Shown: positions 9,049-19,406 of the stretch, piece by piece
Numbering within the stretch: position 1 is the first letter of the stretch
Layout: each line of letters starts with the position of its first letter
Assembly (NCBI GenBank): GCA_017624235.1
Contig: JAGANL010000015.1
Span: forward strand, 62,001-126,000
DNA length: 64,000 bases
Source of the DNA: Lachnospiraceae bacterium
GTDB lineage: Bacteria > Bacillota > Clostridia > Lachnospirales > Lachnospiraceae
Direction: 5' to 3'
The notes under the pieces: model-generated
Told to the model about the DNA's origin: nothing
Databases searched by the model: none
Seen by the model: only the letters and a program-made list of their open reading frames with translations
Position numbers and translations under genes: made by a program

Positions 9049-11910
9049 CTATTTTTTAGCAGCCTCCAGCATTTTTTTGACATATATGCCCGTATAGGAT
9101 GCCGGATTTTCAGCAATCTGCTCCGGTGTGCCCTGTGCAACAATGCGTCCGCCCTTGTCACCGCCCTCCGGGCCGATATCGATAATATAATCCGCCGTCT
9201 TGATGACATCCAGATTGTGTTCAATGACCACTACCGTATTTCCGCCCTCAGCCAGTTTCTGAATGATTTCCGTCAGCTTGTGTACATCGGCAAAATGCAG
9301 TCCGGTCGTAGGCTCGTCCAGGATATAGATGGTCCTTCCGGTACTGCGCTTGCTTAACTCGGTTGCCAGCTTAATTCGCTGTGCCTCACCGCCGGAAAGC
9401 TCGGTAGAGGGTTGTCCCAGCTTAATATAGGAAAGCCCCACATCGTATAAGGTCTGAATCTTCCGATGGATGGAGGGTACGGATTCAAAGAAGTGAAGCG
9501 CCTCCTCCACCGTCATATCCAGCACATCAAAGATACTCTTGCCCTTATACTTCACATCCAGCGTCTCCCGATTATAGCGCTTGCCACCACACACCTCACA
9601 GGGGACATAGACATCCGGCAGGAAATGCATCTCGATTTTGATGATACCGTCGCCGCTGCAGGCTTCACACCGTCCTCCCTTGACGTTAAAGCTGAAGCGG
9701 CCCTTCTTATAGCCTTTGGCCTTTGCATCCGCCGTAGCAGCAAACAGATCCCGGATCATATCGAACACACCTGTATACGTTGCCGGATTGGAACGGGGCG
9801 TCCTGCCGATTGGAGACTGATCAATATCAATCACCTTGTCCAGCTGTTCGATTCCTTCCATACGGGCATGCTTACCCGGTATCGTCCTGGCGCGGTTCAG
9901 CTCTTTCGCCAGCCGTTTATACAGTATTTCATTGACCAGAGAGCTTTTGCCGGAACCTGACACGCCTGTCACACAGGTAAATACTCCCAAGGGAATTTCC
10001 ACATCTATATTTTTCAGATTATTCTCTGCCGCTCCGAAAATCTTTAAATAACCGGAGGGACTGCGCCTTGTCTCAGGCACCGGGATACGCACCTTCCCGC
10101 TGAGATACTGTCCCGTAATCGATTCCTGCACCTGCATGATTTCCTCTGCTGTTCCGACTGCCACTACTTCGCCGCCATGGGAACCGGCTCCCGGGCCAAT
10201 ATCCACAATATAATCCGCTGCCCGCATCGTATCCTCATCGTGCTCCACCACAATAAGCGTATTTCCCAAATCCCTTAAATGATGCAGGGTAGCTAACAGC
10301 TTGTCATTGTCACGCTGATGCAGTCCGATACTCGGTTCATCCAGAATATAGCAGACACCCACCAGCCCGGAACCGATCTGTGTCGCCAGACGGATACGCT
10401 GCGCCTCACCGCCGGACAAGGTGCCGGTTGCCCGGGAAAGCGAAAGATATTCCAGCCCCACATCCATCAGGAACCCTACTCTGGCGCGGATTTCCTTTAA
10501 AATCTGTTTTCCGATCAGCTCCTGCTGCGCTGTCAGCTTCATTTCCTGTAAAAAGCTATGCAGCTTACGAATGGAAAGGGAGGTCACCTCATAAATATTT
10601 TTATCGCATACCGTGACTGCCAGCGCACTGCTTTTCAGACGCATTCCCTTACAGAGTTTGCATGGCGTAATGCGCATGAAGCTTTCGTACTCCTGCTTCA
10701 TGGTATCCGAACCGGTTTCCCGGTAACGGCGCTCTACATTTTTAATAATTCCCTCAAACGCTACCGGGTAAATTCCTTCTCCACGCTGCCCTTTGTAATG
10801 CACCTTTATTTCTCTGCCGTCCGTTCCATGCAGCAGAACATTTTTCACCCGCTCCGGGTATTCCTCAAACGGTGTATCCAGATCAAAATCATATTCCTTC
10901 ATCAGCGCCTGCAAAATGGCATTGGTAAAGCTGGACTTATCACCGCATGACTGCCATCCGGTTACCGCAATGGCCCCTTCGTTTATGCTCAGCTTTGGAT
11001 CCGGTATCATCAGCTCCGGATCAAATTCCATCTTATAGCCCAGTCCAAAGCACTCCGGGCAGGCGCCGAACGGATTGTTGAAGGAAAAGCTTCTCGGCTC
11101 AATTTCATCCACGCTGATTCCGCAGTCCGGGCAGGAAAAGCTCTGGCTGAAGGTCATAGTCTCTCCATCTATGACATCCACTACAGCCAGCCCGTCTGTC
11201 AGCTCCATAACATTTTCCAGAGAATCCGTCAGTCTCCTTCCAATTCCTTCCTTGACCACCAGACGGTCGACGACAATTTCAATCGTATGCTTAATATTCT
11301 TATCCAGCTTGATTTCCTCAGACAGCTCATACAGATTACCATCGATGCGAACCCGGACATAGCCGCTCTTTTTCGCACGCTCCAGAACCTTCTGATGTTC
11401 GCCCTTTCTGCCCCGTACGACCGGTGCCAGCAGTTGGATTCTCGTTCCGGCAGGCAGATCCATCACCTGGTCCACCATCTGATCGACACTCTGCTTTTTG
11501 ATTTCCTTGCCGCACTTAGGGCAGTGTGGAATACCGATACGGGCATACAGCAGACGGAAATAATCATAAATTTCCGTTACCGTTCCCACCGTAGAACGAG
11601 GATTCCGGTTCGTGGACTTCTGATCGATCGATATGGCCGGAGAAAGGCCCTCTATCTTTTCCACATTCGGCTTCTCCATCTGACCCAAAAACTGCCTCGC
11701 ATAGGAAGAAAGCGATTCCATATAGCGTCGCTGTCCCTCTGCATAGATCGTATCGAATGCCAGAGAAGATTTCCCGGAGCCTGACAGTCCTGTCAGAACT
11801 ACAAATTCGTTACGTGGTATATCCACATCTATATTCTTCAAATTATGCTCATTCGCCCCGCGAATTTTAATAAATTCACGGCGCGGCTGCATCTTTACAG
11901 GTGTTTCCAT
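9049..11910 (-). CDS. uvrA: Excinuclease ABC subunit A
   Basis: 953 residues, full length. Two ABC ATPase modules are visible: Walker [21 protein letters not shown] near residue 32 and [16 protein letters not shown] near residue 640, with signature motifs LSGGEAQRI twice. Zinc modules [18 protein letters not shown] and CEACSGDG are intact. UvrA finds helix-distorting lesions and loads UvrB in nucleotide excision repair. It lies 62 bases after uvrB on the same strand, so both should share the SOS-linked promoter at 14138-14166. No obvious terminator follows before the mbl promoter. Confidence 0.98.
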   Translation of the reverse strand: METPVKMQPRREFIKIRGANEHNLKNIDVDIPRNEFVVLTGLSGSGKSSLAFDTIYAEGQRRYMESLSSYARQFLGQMEKPNVEKIEGLSPAISIDQKSTNRNPRSTVGTVTEIYDYFRLLYARIGIPHCPKCGKEIKKQSVDQMVDQVMDLPAGTRIQLLAPVVRGRKGEHQKVLERAKKSGYVRVRIDGNLYELSEEIKLDKNIKHTIEIVVDRLVVKEGIGRRLTDSLENVMELTDGLAVVDVIDGETMTFSQSFSCPDCGISVDEIEPRSFSFNNPFGACPECFGLGYKMEFDPELMIPDPKLSINEGAIAVTGWQSCGDKSSFTNAILQALMKEYDFDLDTPFEEYPERVKNVLLHGTDGREIKVHYKGQRGEGIYPVAFEGIIKNVERRYRETGSDTMKQEYESFMRITPCKLCKGMRLKSSALAVTVCDKNIYEVTSLSIRKLHSFLQEMKLTAQQELIGKQILKEIRARVGFLMDVGLEYLSLSRATGTLSGGEAQRIRLATQIGSGLVGVCYILDEPSIGLHQRDNDKLLATLHHLRDLGNTLIVVEHDEDTMRAADYIVDIGPGAGSHGGEVVAVGTAEEIMQVQESITGQYLSGKVRIPVPETRRSPSGYLKIFGAAENNLKNIDVEIPLGVFTCVTGVSGSGKSSLVNEILYKRLAKELNRARTIPGKHARMEGIEQLDKVIDIDQSPIGRTPRSNPATYTGVFDMIRDLFAATADAKAKGYKKGRFSFNVKGGRCEACSGDGIIKIEMHFLPDVYVPCEVCGGKRYNRETLDVKYKGKSIFDVLDMTVEEALHFFESVPSIHRKIQTLYDVGLSYIKLGQPSTELSGGEAQRIKLATELSKRSTGRTIYILDEPTTGLHFADVHKLTEIIQKLAEGGNTVVVIEHNLDVIKTADYIIDIGPEGGDKGGRIVAQGTPEQIAENPASYTGIYVKKMLEAAKK

Positions 11911-11972
11911 TTTATCGTCCTTTCCTTTCCGACTCCTGCCGGCCTTCTGCCTTTTACTGCACTGCTGCCCTT

Positions 11973-13961
11973 CTATTCTTCCTCCAGATCACGCAGCTTT
12001 CCCTTTAGCTCCACCATCTTATCACGCAGTTCTGCCGCCGCCTCGAAGTTTAAGTCTGCCGCCGCCTGCTTCATCTTCTTCTGAACCGTAGCAATCAGTT
12101 TTTCCAGTTCCTTCCGGTTCATGGATTCCGGGTCCTTCTCAAAAGCGATCTCCTCTTTTGCAATCGTCTTGGATATGCTGATCAGATCGCGCACTGCCTT
12201 GCGGATCGTCTGCGGAGTGATACCGTGCTCCTCATTATACTGCATCTGAATCTTACGTCTTCGCTCTGTCTCCTCAATGGCACGCTTCATGGAGTCCGTC
12301 ATCTGATCGGCATACATGATAACATGTCCGTCCGCATTACGTGCCGCACGTCCCACGGTCTGAATGAGCGAAGTCTCAGATCGTAGAAAGCCTTCCTTAT
12401 CAGCATCCAGAATTGCCACCAGCGAAATTTCGGGAATATCCAATCCCTCTCGTAACAGGTTAATACCCACCAGTACATCAAAGACATCCAGACGCATATC
12501 CCGGATGATTTCGGCACGTTCCAGCGTGTCAATATCCGAATGCAGATATTTTACACGGATGCCAACCTCTTTCATATAATCGGTCAAATCCTCTGCCATC
12601 CGTTTTGTCAGAGTGGTAACCAGCACCTTATTATGCTTTGCGACCTCCCGATTGACCTCACCGATCAAATCATCAATCTGCCCCTCCACCGGACGCACAT
12701 CAATCTCCGGATCAAGCAGTCCGGTCGGACGGATAATCTGCTCGGTACGAAGCAGCTCATGCTCTGCCTCGTAGTCCGACGGAGTTGCCGACACGAACAG
12801 AAGCTGGTCAATATGCTGCTCAAACTCTTCAAAATTCAGAGGACGGTTATCCAGCGCAGAGGGCAGCCGAAAGCCGTAATCTACCAGCGTATTTTTACGG
12901 GAACGGTCTCCGGCAAACATACCTCTGATCTGCGGCACCGTCATATGGGATTCATCAATAATAATCAGATAATCGTCCCCGAAATAGTCCATCAGCGTGT
13001 GCGGCATAGCACCCTCCGGCATCGCATTTAAGTGTCTGGAATAGTTCTCAATACCGGAACAGAAGCCGGTTTCCCGAAGCATCTCGACATCAAAATTCGT
13101 CCGCTCCGAAATACGCTGTGCCTCCAATAATTTATCCTCTCCCTTAAAGAAGCGCACCCGCTCCTCCAACTCCTTCTCGATCTCCACGCAGGCTGCATTG
13201 ATCTTTTCCTGCGGCACGACATAATGCGAAGCCGGGAAAATAGATATATGCTTCAGCTCCGTATGCACCTGTCCGGTCAATGGATCAGCCTCCACGATAC
13301 GGTCAATCTCATCTCCGAAAAATTCAATTCGGATCAGATAATCTCCTCCCTGTGCAGGATAGATTTCCACAACATCTCCCCTCACCCGGAAGGTTCCCCG
13401 TGAAAGCTCCATATCATTCCGGTTATGCTGTATATTCACAAGCTCCCTGAGCACCTCATCCCGATCCTTTTCCATACCGGGCCTGAGTGACACGATCATT
13501 TCCTGATAGTCGTCGGGGCTTCCCAGACCATAGATGCACGATACGCTCGCTACGACTATAACATCCCTTCTTTCGGTCAGGGACGCCGTTGCCGACAGTC
13601 TGAGCTTGTCAATCTCCTCATTGATGGCCGAGTCCTTCGCAATATAAGTATCCGTCGAAGGCACATAGGCCTCCGGCTGGTAATAGTCATAATAGGACAC
13701 AAAATACTCCACCGCGTTCTCAGGGAAAAATTCCTTGAACTCCCCATAAAGCTGACCCGCCAGCGTTTTATTGTGCGCAATAATCAGTGTCGGTTTATTT
13801 AAAGCCGCAATTACATTTGCCATCGTAAAGGTCTTGCCGGAACCGGTGACACCTAACAATGTTTCAAATTGATTGCCCTTTTTGAATCCCTCTACCAGAT
13901 CAGCAATCGCCTGAGGCTGGTCGCCGGTCGGCTGGTACGGAGCATGAAGTTTGAATTCCAT
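11973..13961 (-). CDS. uvrB: Excinuclease ABC subunit B
   Basis: 662 residues with Walker [16 protein letters not shown], the beta-hairpin region with [23 protein letters not shown] box ([16 protein letters not shown]), helicase motifs in the C-terminal half ([23 protein letters not shown]) and a C-terminal UVR domain ([20 protein letters not shown]) that binds UvrC. UvrB verifies damage after UvrA loading. A LexA box at 14175-14188 lies directly above a good promoter, about 175 to 225 bases upstream of the ATG at 13961, which fits known SOS control of uvrBA in Firmicutes. A second possible start site (TTGGAC, 18 bp, TATAGA at 13985-14014) lies close to the ATG. Confidence 0.98.
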   Translation of the reverse strand: MEFKLHAPYQPTGDQPQAIADLVEGFKKGNQFETLLGVTGSGKTFTMANVIAALNKPTLIIAHNKTLAGQLYGEFKEFFPENAVEYFVSYYDYYQPEAYVPSTDTYIAKDSAINEEIDKLRLSATASLTERRDVIVVASVSCIYGLGSPDDYQEMIVSLRPGMEKDRDEVLRELVNIQHNRNDMELSRGTFRVRGDVVEIYPAQGGDYLIRIEFFGDEIDRIVEADPLTGQVHTELKHISIFPASHYVVPQEKINAACVEIEKELEERVRFFKGEDKLLEAQRISERTNFDVEMLRETGFCSGIENYSRHLNAMPEGAMPHTLMDYFGDDYLIIIDESHMTVPQIRGMFAGDRSRKNTLVDYGFRLPSALDNRPLNFEEFEQHIDQLLFVSATPSDYEAEHELLRTEQIIRPTGLLDPEIDVRPVEGQIDDLIGEVNREVAKHNKVLVTTLTKRMAEDLTDYMKEVGIRVKYLHSDIDTLERAEIIRDMRLDVFDVLVGINLLREGLDIPEISLVAILDADKEGFLRSETSLIQTVGRAARNADGHVIMYADQMTDSMKRAIEETERRRKIQMQYNEEHGITPQTIRKAVRDLISISKTIAKEEIAFEKDPESMNRKELEKLIATVQKKMKQAAADLNFEAAAELRDKMVELKGKLRDLEEE

Positions 13962-14093
13962 ATCATCATCTTCTCTTTCTATTATCTATAGTAAAATTGA
14001 ATTGAAAAGTCCAAACTAAACATGTTAATCCGGACTATATAGACATTGTTTACACTTTTCTGTATACTCACAAACGAACAGGCAATAACAAAA

Positions 14094-14168
14094 AATGGAC
14101 AAAATCCAGCATCTTTATAGTACGCACATATATTGCGATTATACTACAAAACTTTGATTTTGTCCATT
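14094..14168 (-). terminator. Long nested stem-loop with T-run enclosing the uvrB promoter
   Basis: A perfect 13-bp inverted repeat, AATGGACAAAATC against GATTTTGTCCATT (14094-14106 and 14156-14168), encloses a second stem, TAGTA/TACTA plus CGCA/TGCG (14118-14126 and 14134-14146). On the minus strand the closing arm runs into TTTTTTG, as in an intrinsic terminator. It lies 85 bases after the stop of the ATPase gene (14254), so it can stop that transcript. The uvrB -35 is in one arm and the -10 is in the loop, so a transcript starting at this promoter would contain only one arm of the outer stem. Confidence 0.6.
14138..14166 (-). promoter_or_regulatory. Promoter for uvrB-uvrA
   Basis: On the minus strand TGGACA (14161-14166), 17 bases, TATAAT (14138-14143). 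Only one base differs from consensus across both hexamers. The predicted start near 14131 gives a leader of about 170 bases before the uvrB ATG. The LexA-type box lies eight bases above the -35. Confidence 0.75.
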
Positions 14169-14174
14169 CCAAAA

Positions 14175-14188
14175 CGAACATTTGTTCC
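14175..14188. promoter_or_regulatory. LexA (DinR) SOS box
   Basis: CGAACATTTGTTCC matches the Gram-positive LexA consensus CGAACRNRYGTTYC at all but one position and is a near-perfect palindrome (GAAC-N4-GTTC). It is the only such full site I found here, upstream of uvrB where SOS control is expected. A CGAAC half-site lies at 14074-14078. Confidence 0.8.
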
Positions 14189-14253
14189 TTTATTATTAAT
14201 TATTACATCTAACAGAATTTACTCACATCAATAGCAACTCTCTTAAAGTATTC

Positions 14254-15507
14254 TTACAGTTCTAAACTATTTTCTTTCAATAAAAAATCATAGATACTCA
14301 TGGTGGTAATTCCCTGTTCATCTCTTGTAATGTTCACTACGTCCTTAACAACAATAATCTTCTTGAATGAATCATTTACATTGACAAGAGAAGCTTTTTC
14401 CTGAATACATTTCTCTTCTGTTGGCATACTGAACGCTGATTGAATGTAATAACGTTTACTACCGAGGTTTGCTACAAAGTCAATTTCCAACTGATTTTTG
14501 TACTCTTTACCATCTTCATTTGTTCCACGCTTTTCTACAACACCCACATCTACAGAATATCCTCTGCTTCGCAACTCATTATAAATAATATTTTCCATCA
14601 GATATGTTTCTTCAACCTGTCTGAATCCTAATCTTGCATTTCTAAGTCCCACATCTTCAAAATAATATTTCAACGGTGTGCCGATATATTTTCTGCCTTT
14701 TACATTATAACGATTAGCCTTATTGATAATAAAAGCATCTTCCAGATATTCGATATACTGTCTGATTGTGTTCAGGCTGATTGTTGACTGAATCGCACTT
14801 TTAAATGTGGCTTCCATTTTCGGTGGATTTGTCAACGAACCAATCGTAGAAGCCAGAATGTTAACTAAATCTTCCAACTCCTGTGTTTTTTCAATATGGT
14901 GTCTTTCAATAATATCCTTCAGATAAGTTTCTTTGAAGAGATTTGTCAGATAGTTAATTTTCTGTTCTTCCGTTTTCATTGTTACGGTAAGCGGAAGACC
15001 ACCATATACAACATACTCTGCCCATCCACGGTACATATCACCATCATAGGCTTCCATAAATTCCTTGAACGTTAACGGATAAATATGAATTTCATCGCCT
15101 CTTCCTCTAAATTCAGTAATTACATCTTTGGATAAAAACTTAGAGTTACTTCCGGTTACATAGATATCTGCATTTCTGATATGAAGCAGTGAATTTAAAA
15201 CTTCCTCAAACTCCTGTAACATCTGCACTTCATCAAGCATGATATAATATTGCTCATCATCTTCTATGAAAGATTCAATATAATCTAATATTGTATCCGG
15301 ATCACGATACTTTTTATTTTTACGTTGATCCAGTTCAATCGTAATGATATGAGATGTCGGCACTCCCTGCTCTAACAAATAGTTCTTGAAAATATGAAAC
15401 AAAAGATATGACTTCCCACATCTTCTGATACCAGTTACAACCTTTATCATTCCATTATGCATACGGTTAACCAAAGCGTTCAGGTATTTATCTCTCTTGA
15501 TATCCAT
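14254..15507 (-). CDS. ATP-binding protein, AAA_14/DUF4143 type
   Basis: 417 residues. An N-terminal P-loop (VTGIRRCGKSYLL, about residue 24) and Walker B (YYIMLDEVQM, about residue 92) mark the AAA_14 ATPase; a sensor-like YVTGSNSKFL follows, and the C-terminal half with a REXXXENIIYNELRSRG-like stretch (YLMENIIYNELRSRGY) and IDFVA resembles the DUF4143 domain, which often looks nuclease-like. The physiological role of this widespread family is not established. Base composition is clearly more AT-rich than the neighbours, and two inverted repeats surround its promoter, so it may be a recent arrival with its own regulation. It stands alone with a terminator-like structure after it. Confidence 0.8.
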   Translation of the reverse strand: MDIKRDKYLNALVNRMHNGMIKVVTGIRRCGKSYLLFHIFKNYLLEQGVPTSHIITIELDQRKNKKYRDPDTILDYIESFIEDDEQYYIMLDEVQMLQEFEEVLNSLLHIRNADIYVTGSNSKFLSKDVITEFRGRGDEIHIYPLTFKEFMEAYDGDMYRGWAEYVVYGGLPLTVTMKTEEQKINYLTNLFKETYLKDIIERHHIEKTQELEDLVNILASTIGSLTNPPKMEATFKSAIQSTISLNTIRQYIEYLEDAFIINKANRYNVKGRKYIGTPLKYYFEDVGLRNARLGFRQVEETYLMENIIYNELRSRGYSVDVGVVEKRGTNEDGKEYKNQLEIDFVANLGSKRYYIQSAFSMPTEEKCIQEKASLVNVNDSFKKIIVVKDVVNITRDEQGITTMSIYDFLLKENSLEL

Positions 15508-15522
15508 AAGTCACTCTCCTTT

Positions 15523-15559
15523 ATTGAACATTTTATACGTTCCCGGAACTTTTATTCAA
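15523..15559. repeat. Inverted repeat in the ATPase gene leader
   Basis: TTGAACATTTTATAC then GTTCCCGGAAC then TTTTATTCAA forms an imperfect palindrome around a perfect GTTCC-C-GGAAC core (15539-15549). It lies between the -10 and the start codon of the ATPase gene, an operator-like place. Confidence 0.55.
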
Positions 15560-15563
15560 TGTA

Positions 15564-15592
15564 ATTATACGTCCCTCAGACGCTGAATGCAA
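15564..15592 (-). promoter_or_regulatory. Promoter of the DUF4143-type ATPase gene
   Basis: On the minus strand TTGCAT (15587-15592), 17 bases, TATAAT (15564-15569), 57 bases upstream of the ATG at 15507. It is bracketed by inverted repeats on both sides. Confidence 0.7.
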
Positions 15593-15595
15593 ATC

Positions 15596-15637
15596 TTATT
15601 GAATATTTTTGACAGTTCCGTAAAAAATATTCAATAA
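15596..15637. repeat. Perfect 15-bp inverted repeat above the ATPase promoter
   Basis: TTATTGAATATTTTT (15596-15610) and its exact complement AAAAATATTCAATAA (15623-15637) with a 12-base centre that contains GTTCC. It abuts the -35 of the ATPase promoter, so it could be an operator; its A/T-rich arms could also act as a bidirectional terminator. Confidence 0.6.
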
Positions 15638-15726
15638 AAGTATAGTAATGAACTTCATTTTATATTCATATTAATATGAGATCTCATCTCGGAATCAATA
15701 TCAAATGCCACTTATCCCCTACCATG

Positions 15727-15753
15727 CAAAAGAGGTAGCTAACCGCTACCTCT
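15727..15753 (-). terminator. Terminator of the sucrose operon
   Basis: On the minus strand AGAGGTAGC, loop GGTTA, GCTACCTCT followed by TTTGC. It lies 37 bases after the stop of the sugar kinase gene (15790), the last gene of the sugar operon. Confidence 0.85.
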
Positions 15754-15789
15754 CCATGCTTTATTTCGTACTTTCCTATTTTCTTTACA

Positions 15790-16662
15790 TCACAGTTCTC
15801 TTCTGAACGGAATCGACGGTGCCGCACCCGGTCTCGATACCGCTATGGACGAAGCCTTCGCTGCATGTGCCATAGCTTCCTTCGGTGTTTCCCCCTGCAT
15901 GATTCCTCCAATAAAGAATCCGGTAAAGGTGTCGCCTGCAGCCGTTGTGTCCACAACCGGGACTCTGAAAATCGGCTGCTCGATCATTTCATTTTCATCT
16001 TTATAGACAGATCCCTTTTCACCCAGAGTCAGAACGATCCGGCTTTCCGGAAATCTGTCTGCCACTGCCTGCAGAAGCTCTTCATCCGTCTCTCTCTTTC
16101 CGCAGAGTTCTTCTGCCTCCACTTCATTGAGCAGGAAATAATCCACATAGTCTAATGGATAGGTTTCTATCTTTTCATCCATAGGAGAAGGATTCAGTAC
16201 AATCGTCATTCCCTTTTCATGCGCCTTTTCCATAATATATCCGATTTCATTGATCTCATTCTGCAAGACCAGAAAATCTCCTTCTGAAAAATGTTCCAAA
16301 ACTTCATCTACACGCATTTTTGTATTTCTTTGATTGGTTCCTCCAAACAACAGAATACAATTCTGTCCCGATGGATCTCTCTGAATAATTGCATGCCCCG
16401 TTCGTCCCGGAAGTCTGGAAACCAGCTCTGCATGTACGCCTGCTTCTTTCATGGTCTCCAGAAGAATTTCGCCATCCTCACCAACAGCTCCTGCATGCCA
16501 GGTCTCTACTCCGCTTTTTGCAAGCGCAATGGACTGGTTCAAACCTTTTCCACCCGGAAAAATTTCCATATTCCGGGAAGATATGGTTTCTCCGCCTCTT
16601 ACAAAATGAGTCACTCCATAGACAAAATCAATGTTTAATGATCCAAAGTTCAACACCTTCAT
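15790..16662 (-). CDS. PfkB-family sugar kinase (ribokinase-like, possibly fructokinase)
   Basis: 290 residues with the two PfkB signatures: GGKGLNQSIALAKSG near residue 37 and DTTAAGDTFTGFFIGGI near residue 237, with the catalytic Asp in AAGD. The N-terminus (MKVLNFGSLNIDFVYGV) is ribokinase-like. The family phosphorylates ribose, fructose or other sugars with ATP; substrate cannot be read from the motifs. As the last gene of an operon holding sucrose phosphorylase and a GH32 beta-fructosidase, which both release fructose, a fructokinase role is a reasonable inference. It follows lacI by 48 bases and precedes the operon terminator. Confidence 0.85.
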   Translation of the reverse strand: MKVLNFGSLNIDFVYGVTHFVRGGETISSRNMEIFPGGKGLNQSIALAKSGVETWHAGAVGEDGEILLETMKEAGVHAELVSRLPGRTGHAIIQRDPSGQNCILLFGGTNQRNTKMRVDEVLEHFSEGDFLVLQNEINEIGYIMEKAHEKGMTIVLNPSPMDEKIETYPLDYVDYFLLNEVEAEELCGKRETDEELLQAVADRFPESRIVLTLGEKGSVYKDENEMIEQPIFRVPVVDTTAAGDTFTGFFIGGIMQGETPKEAMAHAAKASSIAVSRPGAAPSIPFRREL

Positions 16663-16710
16663 CTCATGATCCTTTCCTTACAGAAATAGCACCGGCAGCC
16701 GTAGGCTGTA

Positions 16711-17688
16711 TCATGCCGTCCCCCGCTCCACCAATGCCACCGGCAGTATGGAACGCTTTGGCACTACCTTTCCTTCTACTGCATCTGCCAGCAGGTTGAC
16801 CGCCATCTCAGCCATTTCGCGGATTGGCTGGTGAATCGTCGTAATCGGCGGTGTCGTCAGGGATGCGATATTCACATCGTCAAATCCCACGATCCGAATC
16901 TGCTCCGGTACCCGGATTCCCATACCATAGCAGACCTGAAGCGTCTGTGCCGCAATCAGGTCGCTGCTTGCAAAGATTCCGTCTATGTCCGGATTTTCCT
17001 GCAGAATTTTTTTGACCAGATCGTGATATTCCAGATGTTCATACTCAAAGGAGCTGGTATCTACCCCTTTACATGGGATTCCTCTTTCCCCGCATACCTC
17101 TTCAAAGCCTACCGCACGCAGATCGGCCGGCATCGCTGTCTCACGTACGCCGCTGATATGTAAAAGCCTTTTGCAGCCGCTCTCAATCAGCTTTTTTGCC
17201 GCCAGCCTTCCGCCCTGTCTGTTGTCACATTCCACCGTAGCAGTTCCGTTTTCCAAATATCGTTCCACGGTAATCAGCGGAATATTGCTGCCTTCAAATT
17301 CCTCTACCGCAACCGTACCGCTGCACAGGATAATGCCCGCTACCCGGTTGCTCGTACACATATCCAGATATTCCTTCTCCTTTTCTCCTTTTTCCTGAGA
17401 ATTGCAGAGCAGTATCTTATAGCCTTTCTTATAGGCCTGATTTTCCAGATTGCTGATCAGCTCCGCAAAATACGGATGCCGGATATGGGGTACAATAATT
17501 CCTATCGTATTCGTTGCCTGCTTAGACAGGGAACGTGCTACCTCATTCGGATGATAATTCAGCTTTTTCATGGCATCATACACCTTCTGCCTTGTCTCCG
17601 CACTGATATATCCTCTGTTATTCAACACTCTGGAAACCGTAGTAACGGTCAGTCCGGTTTCCTTTGCCACATCCTTTAAGGTTGCCAC
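16711..17688 (-). CDS. LacI-family transcriptional regulator of the sucrose operon
   Basis: 325 residues. The N-terminal LacI helix-turn-helix (TLKDVAKETGLTVTTVSRVL) and hinge helix (PNEVARSLSKQ) precede a periplasmic-binding-protein-like sensor (NTIGIIVPHIRHPYFAELI, later VGFDDVNIASLTTPPITTI). These repressors bind palindromes with a central CG and release DNA or bind it depending on a sugar ligand. A matching palindrome, TCAATCGGTTGA, overlaps the -35 of the operon promoter at 24311-24322, which makes autoregulation within the operon likely. It lies between the GH32 gene (41 bases away) and the kinase gene. Confidence 0.92.
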   Translation of the reverse strand: MATLKDVAKETGLTVTTVSRVLNNRGYISAETRQKVYDAMKKLNYHPNEVARSLSKQATNTIGIIVPHIRHPYFAELISNLENQAYKKGYKILLCNSQEKGEKEKEYLDMCTSNRVAGIILCSGTVAVEEFEGSNIPLITVERYLENGTATVECDNRQGGRLAAKKLIESGCKRLLHISGVRETAMPADLRAVGFEEVCGERGIPCKGVDTSSFEYEHLEYHDLVKKILQENPDIDGIFASSDLIAAQTLQVCYGMGIRVPEQIRIVGFDDVNIASLTTPPITTIHQPIREMAEMAVNLLADAVEGKVVPKRSILPVALVERGTA

Positions 17689-17729
17689 CCAAATTCCCTC
17701 CTTTTATCATTGCGTATGTCCTGCTTTTC

Positions 17730-19346
17730 CTAGGGAGTATCGGTTCTGATCCGGTACAGATGTACGCTCTTATATCCCCGGTTCGCAAATGCGATACCCG
17801 ACGCTGCAGCCTTTGCTTCAAAAGCACCTGTTACCGCACCGTCTGTCTCCCATATTTCTACCACCTTATCATCCAGCAGGACAGACAGCCTTGTCCTGTC
17901 TTTTCCAATAAAATATGTCTCTCCGCCCACAGTAAGCCTTCCGTCAGAGGCTCTGTAAGTCAAAGACAGACCTCCGATTTCAGCCTCAAACGGCGTATCA
18001 TTTTCCAATTCCTGCTCTATTTCCAAAAGAAGAACCCTGTCATCCTTTCTATTATAACAGATACCTTCTCCATTCTCAATTTTCTTTCCGGCGATTTCCA
18101 CAACAGCCTTTTCTCCGGCAGACATTTTCTGTGCAAAAAGCTCTGCTTCTTCAATTTCTTCCATGCATTCAAAAAATTCCCGTACCGGACGCTGTACTAA
18201 AACCCTCTCCCCGTCCATTTCCCGATAAGAAAATTCTCTGGGAATCCCCATCGCTCCCGTATACGGATATCCCTCAAATGCAATCCGAAGCCACGGAACC
18301 GAAATCACCCTGTCCGACACACCGGAATAGGTCTGCGCCGCATACGGCACCGTATTCAAATACGCTTTATGCTGTGTGCCATCGGTTTCAAAGTGATAGC
18401 CGTCAAATTCACCCCAGTAATAAAAGCCGTCTGCACTCCAGAACATCCATTTGGTACCGCCATCCTCACCGGACAATCTTACCAGATCCGGACACTCCCA
18501 TGCCTCCGGCAGTGTAAAACGGTCTGTCATGTTCCATTCTGCCATATCCTCCGACCTGAGAATCGCAAAATCATTGCCCTCCAGCCAAAGCACCATAATA
18601 TAGGCTCTGCTTTCCTCATGCCAGAATATCTTCGGGTCCCGGTTTTCCTTACAGATCGTATCCAGATAAGGCTTCTCCAGCTTTATCAGTGTATCTCCTC
18701 CATCCGTACTGTACGCGATCCTCTGGGTAAAGGTTCCGTCACCGTTCCAATTGGTACAGCCTGCTGCAGCCGTATAAAAATAAAGCACAGCTTCATCGGT
18801 CAGCCCCAGCTTTTTCTTCTCATTCGGCACGGCACAGCCGGAAAACATCATCCCGTGCTCATCCGGGAACAACACGCTGTCCTTCTGCTCCCAGTGAAGA
18901 AGATCTGTGCTGACCGCATGTCCCCAGCTCATATTCTGCCAGCTGGTGTTAAACGGATTGTACTGAAAATAAAGATGATATACTCCATCCCGATAGAACA
19001 ATCCGTTGGGATCGTTGATCCATCCCCGTTCTGCCGTAAAATGTATCGAAGGGCGCACCAGAGACTCCTGCTTTCTGTCAGAGGCGTTAACTACCTCCCG
19101 CATAAAAGCCTCCGGCACTTCTCCCTTCAGGGTTAGGGTTTTATCGGTAAATTGCTTTACCGCAAAACGGGCCAAATAATCGTAGGAATAGCTTTCCCCT
19201 GCCGTATGGTCTGTCGGAATCATAAATTCAAATACCTTCTGTTCGCTACCACATTCTTCGACAAACACTTCAAGCAATTCTTCCTTTTTACCCGCACAGA
19301 CCGGCACATACAAATAGGTTTCGGTAATTCTGATTTTCTTTTCCAT
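17730..19346 (-). CDS. Glycoside hydrolase family 32, beta-fructosidase / sucrose-6-phosphate hydrolase type
   Basis: 538 residues from an ATG at 19346 that has GGAGGAATAGCGACC before it. An N-terminal region of about 95 residues of unknown fold precedes the GH32 five-blade propeller with nucleophile motif WINDPNGLFY, RDPKIFW, and acid/base motif WECPDLVRL; a C-terminal beta-sandwich ends the protein. The family hydrolyses terminal beta-fructosides (sucrose, inulin-type oligosaccharides, or sucrose-6-phosphate). No signal peptide is visible, so it works in the cytoplasm on imported sugar. With an ABC importer and no PTS nearby, unphosphorylated sucrose or short fructo-oligosaccharides are the likely substrates. 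It follows sucrose phosphorylase by 60 bases. Confidence 0.9.
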   Translation of the reverse strand: MEKKIRITETYLYVPVCAGKKEELLEVFVEECGSEQKVFEFMIPTDHTAGESYSYDYLARFAVKQFTDKTLTLKGEVPEAFMREVVNASDRKQESLVRPSIHFTAERGWINDPNGLFYRDGVYHLYFQYNPFNTSWQNMSWGHAVSTDLLHWEQKDSVLFPDEHGMMFSGCAVPNEKKKLGLTDEAVLYFYTAAAGCTNWNGDGTFTQRIAYSTDGGDTLIKLEKPYLDTICKENRDPKIFWHEESRAYIMVLWLEGNDFAILRSEDMAEWNMTDRFTLPEAWECPDLVRLSGEDGGTKWMFWSADGFYYWGEFDGYHFETDGTQHKAYLNTVPYAAQTYSGVSDRVISVPWLRIAFEGYPYTGAMGIPREFSYREMDGERVLVQRPVREFFECMEEIEEAELFAQKMSAGEKAVVEIAGKKIENGEGICYNRKDDRVLLLEIEQELENDTPFEAEIGGLSLTYRASDGRLTVGGETYFIGKDRTRLSVLLDDKVVEIWETDGAVTGAFEAKAAASGIAFANRGYKSVHLYRIRTDTP

Positions 19347-19406
19347 GGTCGCTATTCCTCCAAATCCGCAAATTTCTGTCACATTCTGCCATATACCGTG
19401 CAGTCT

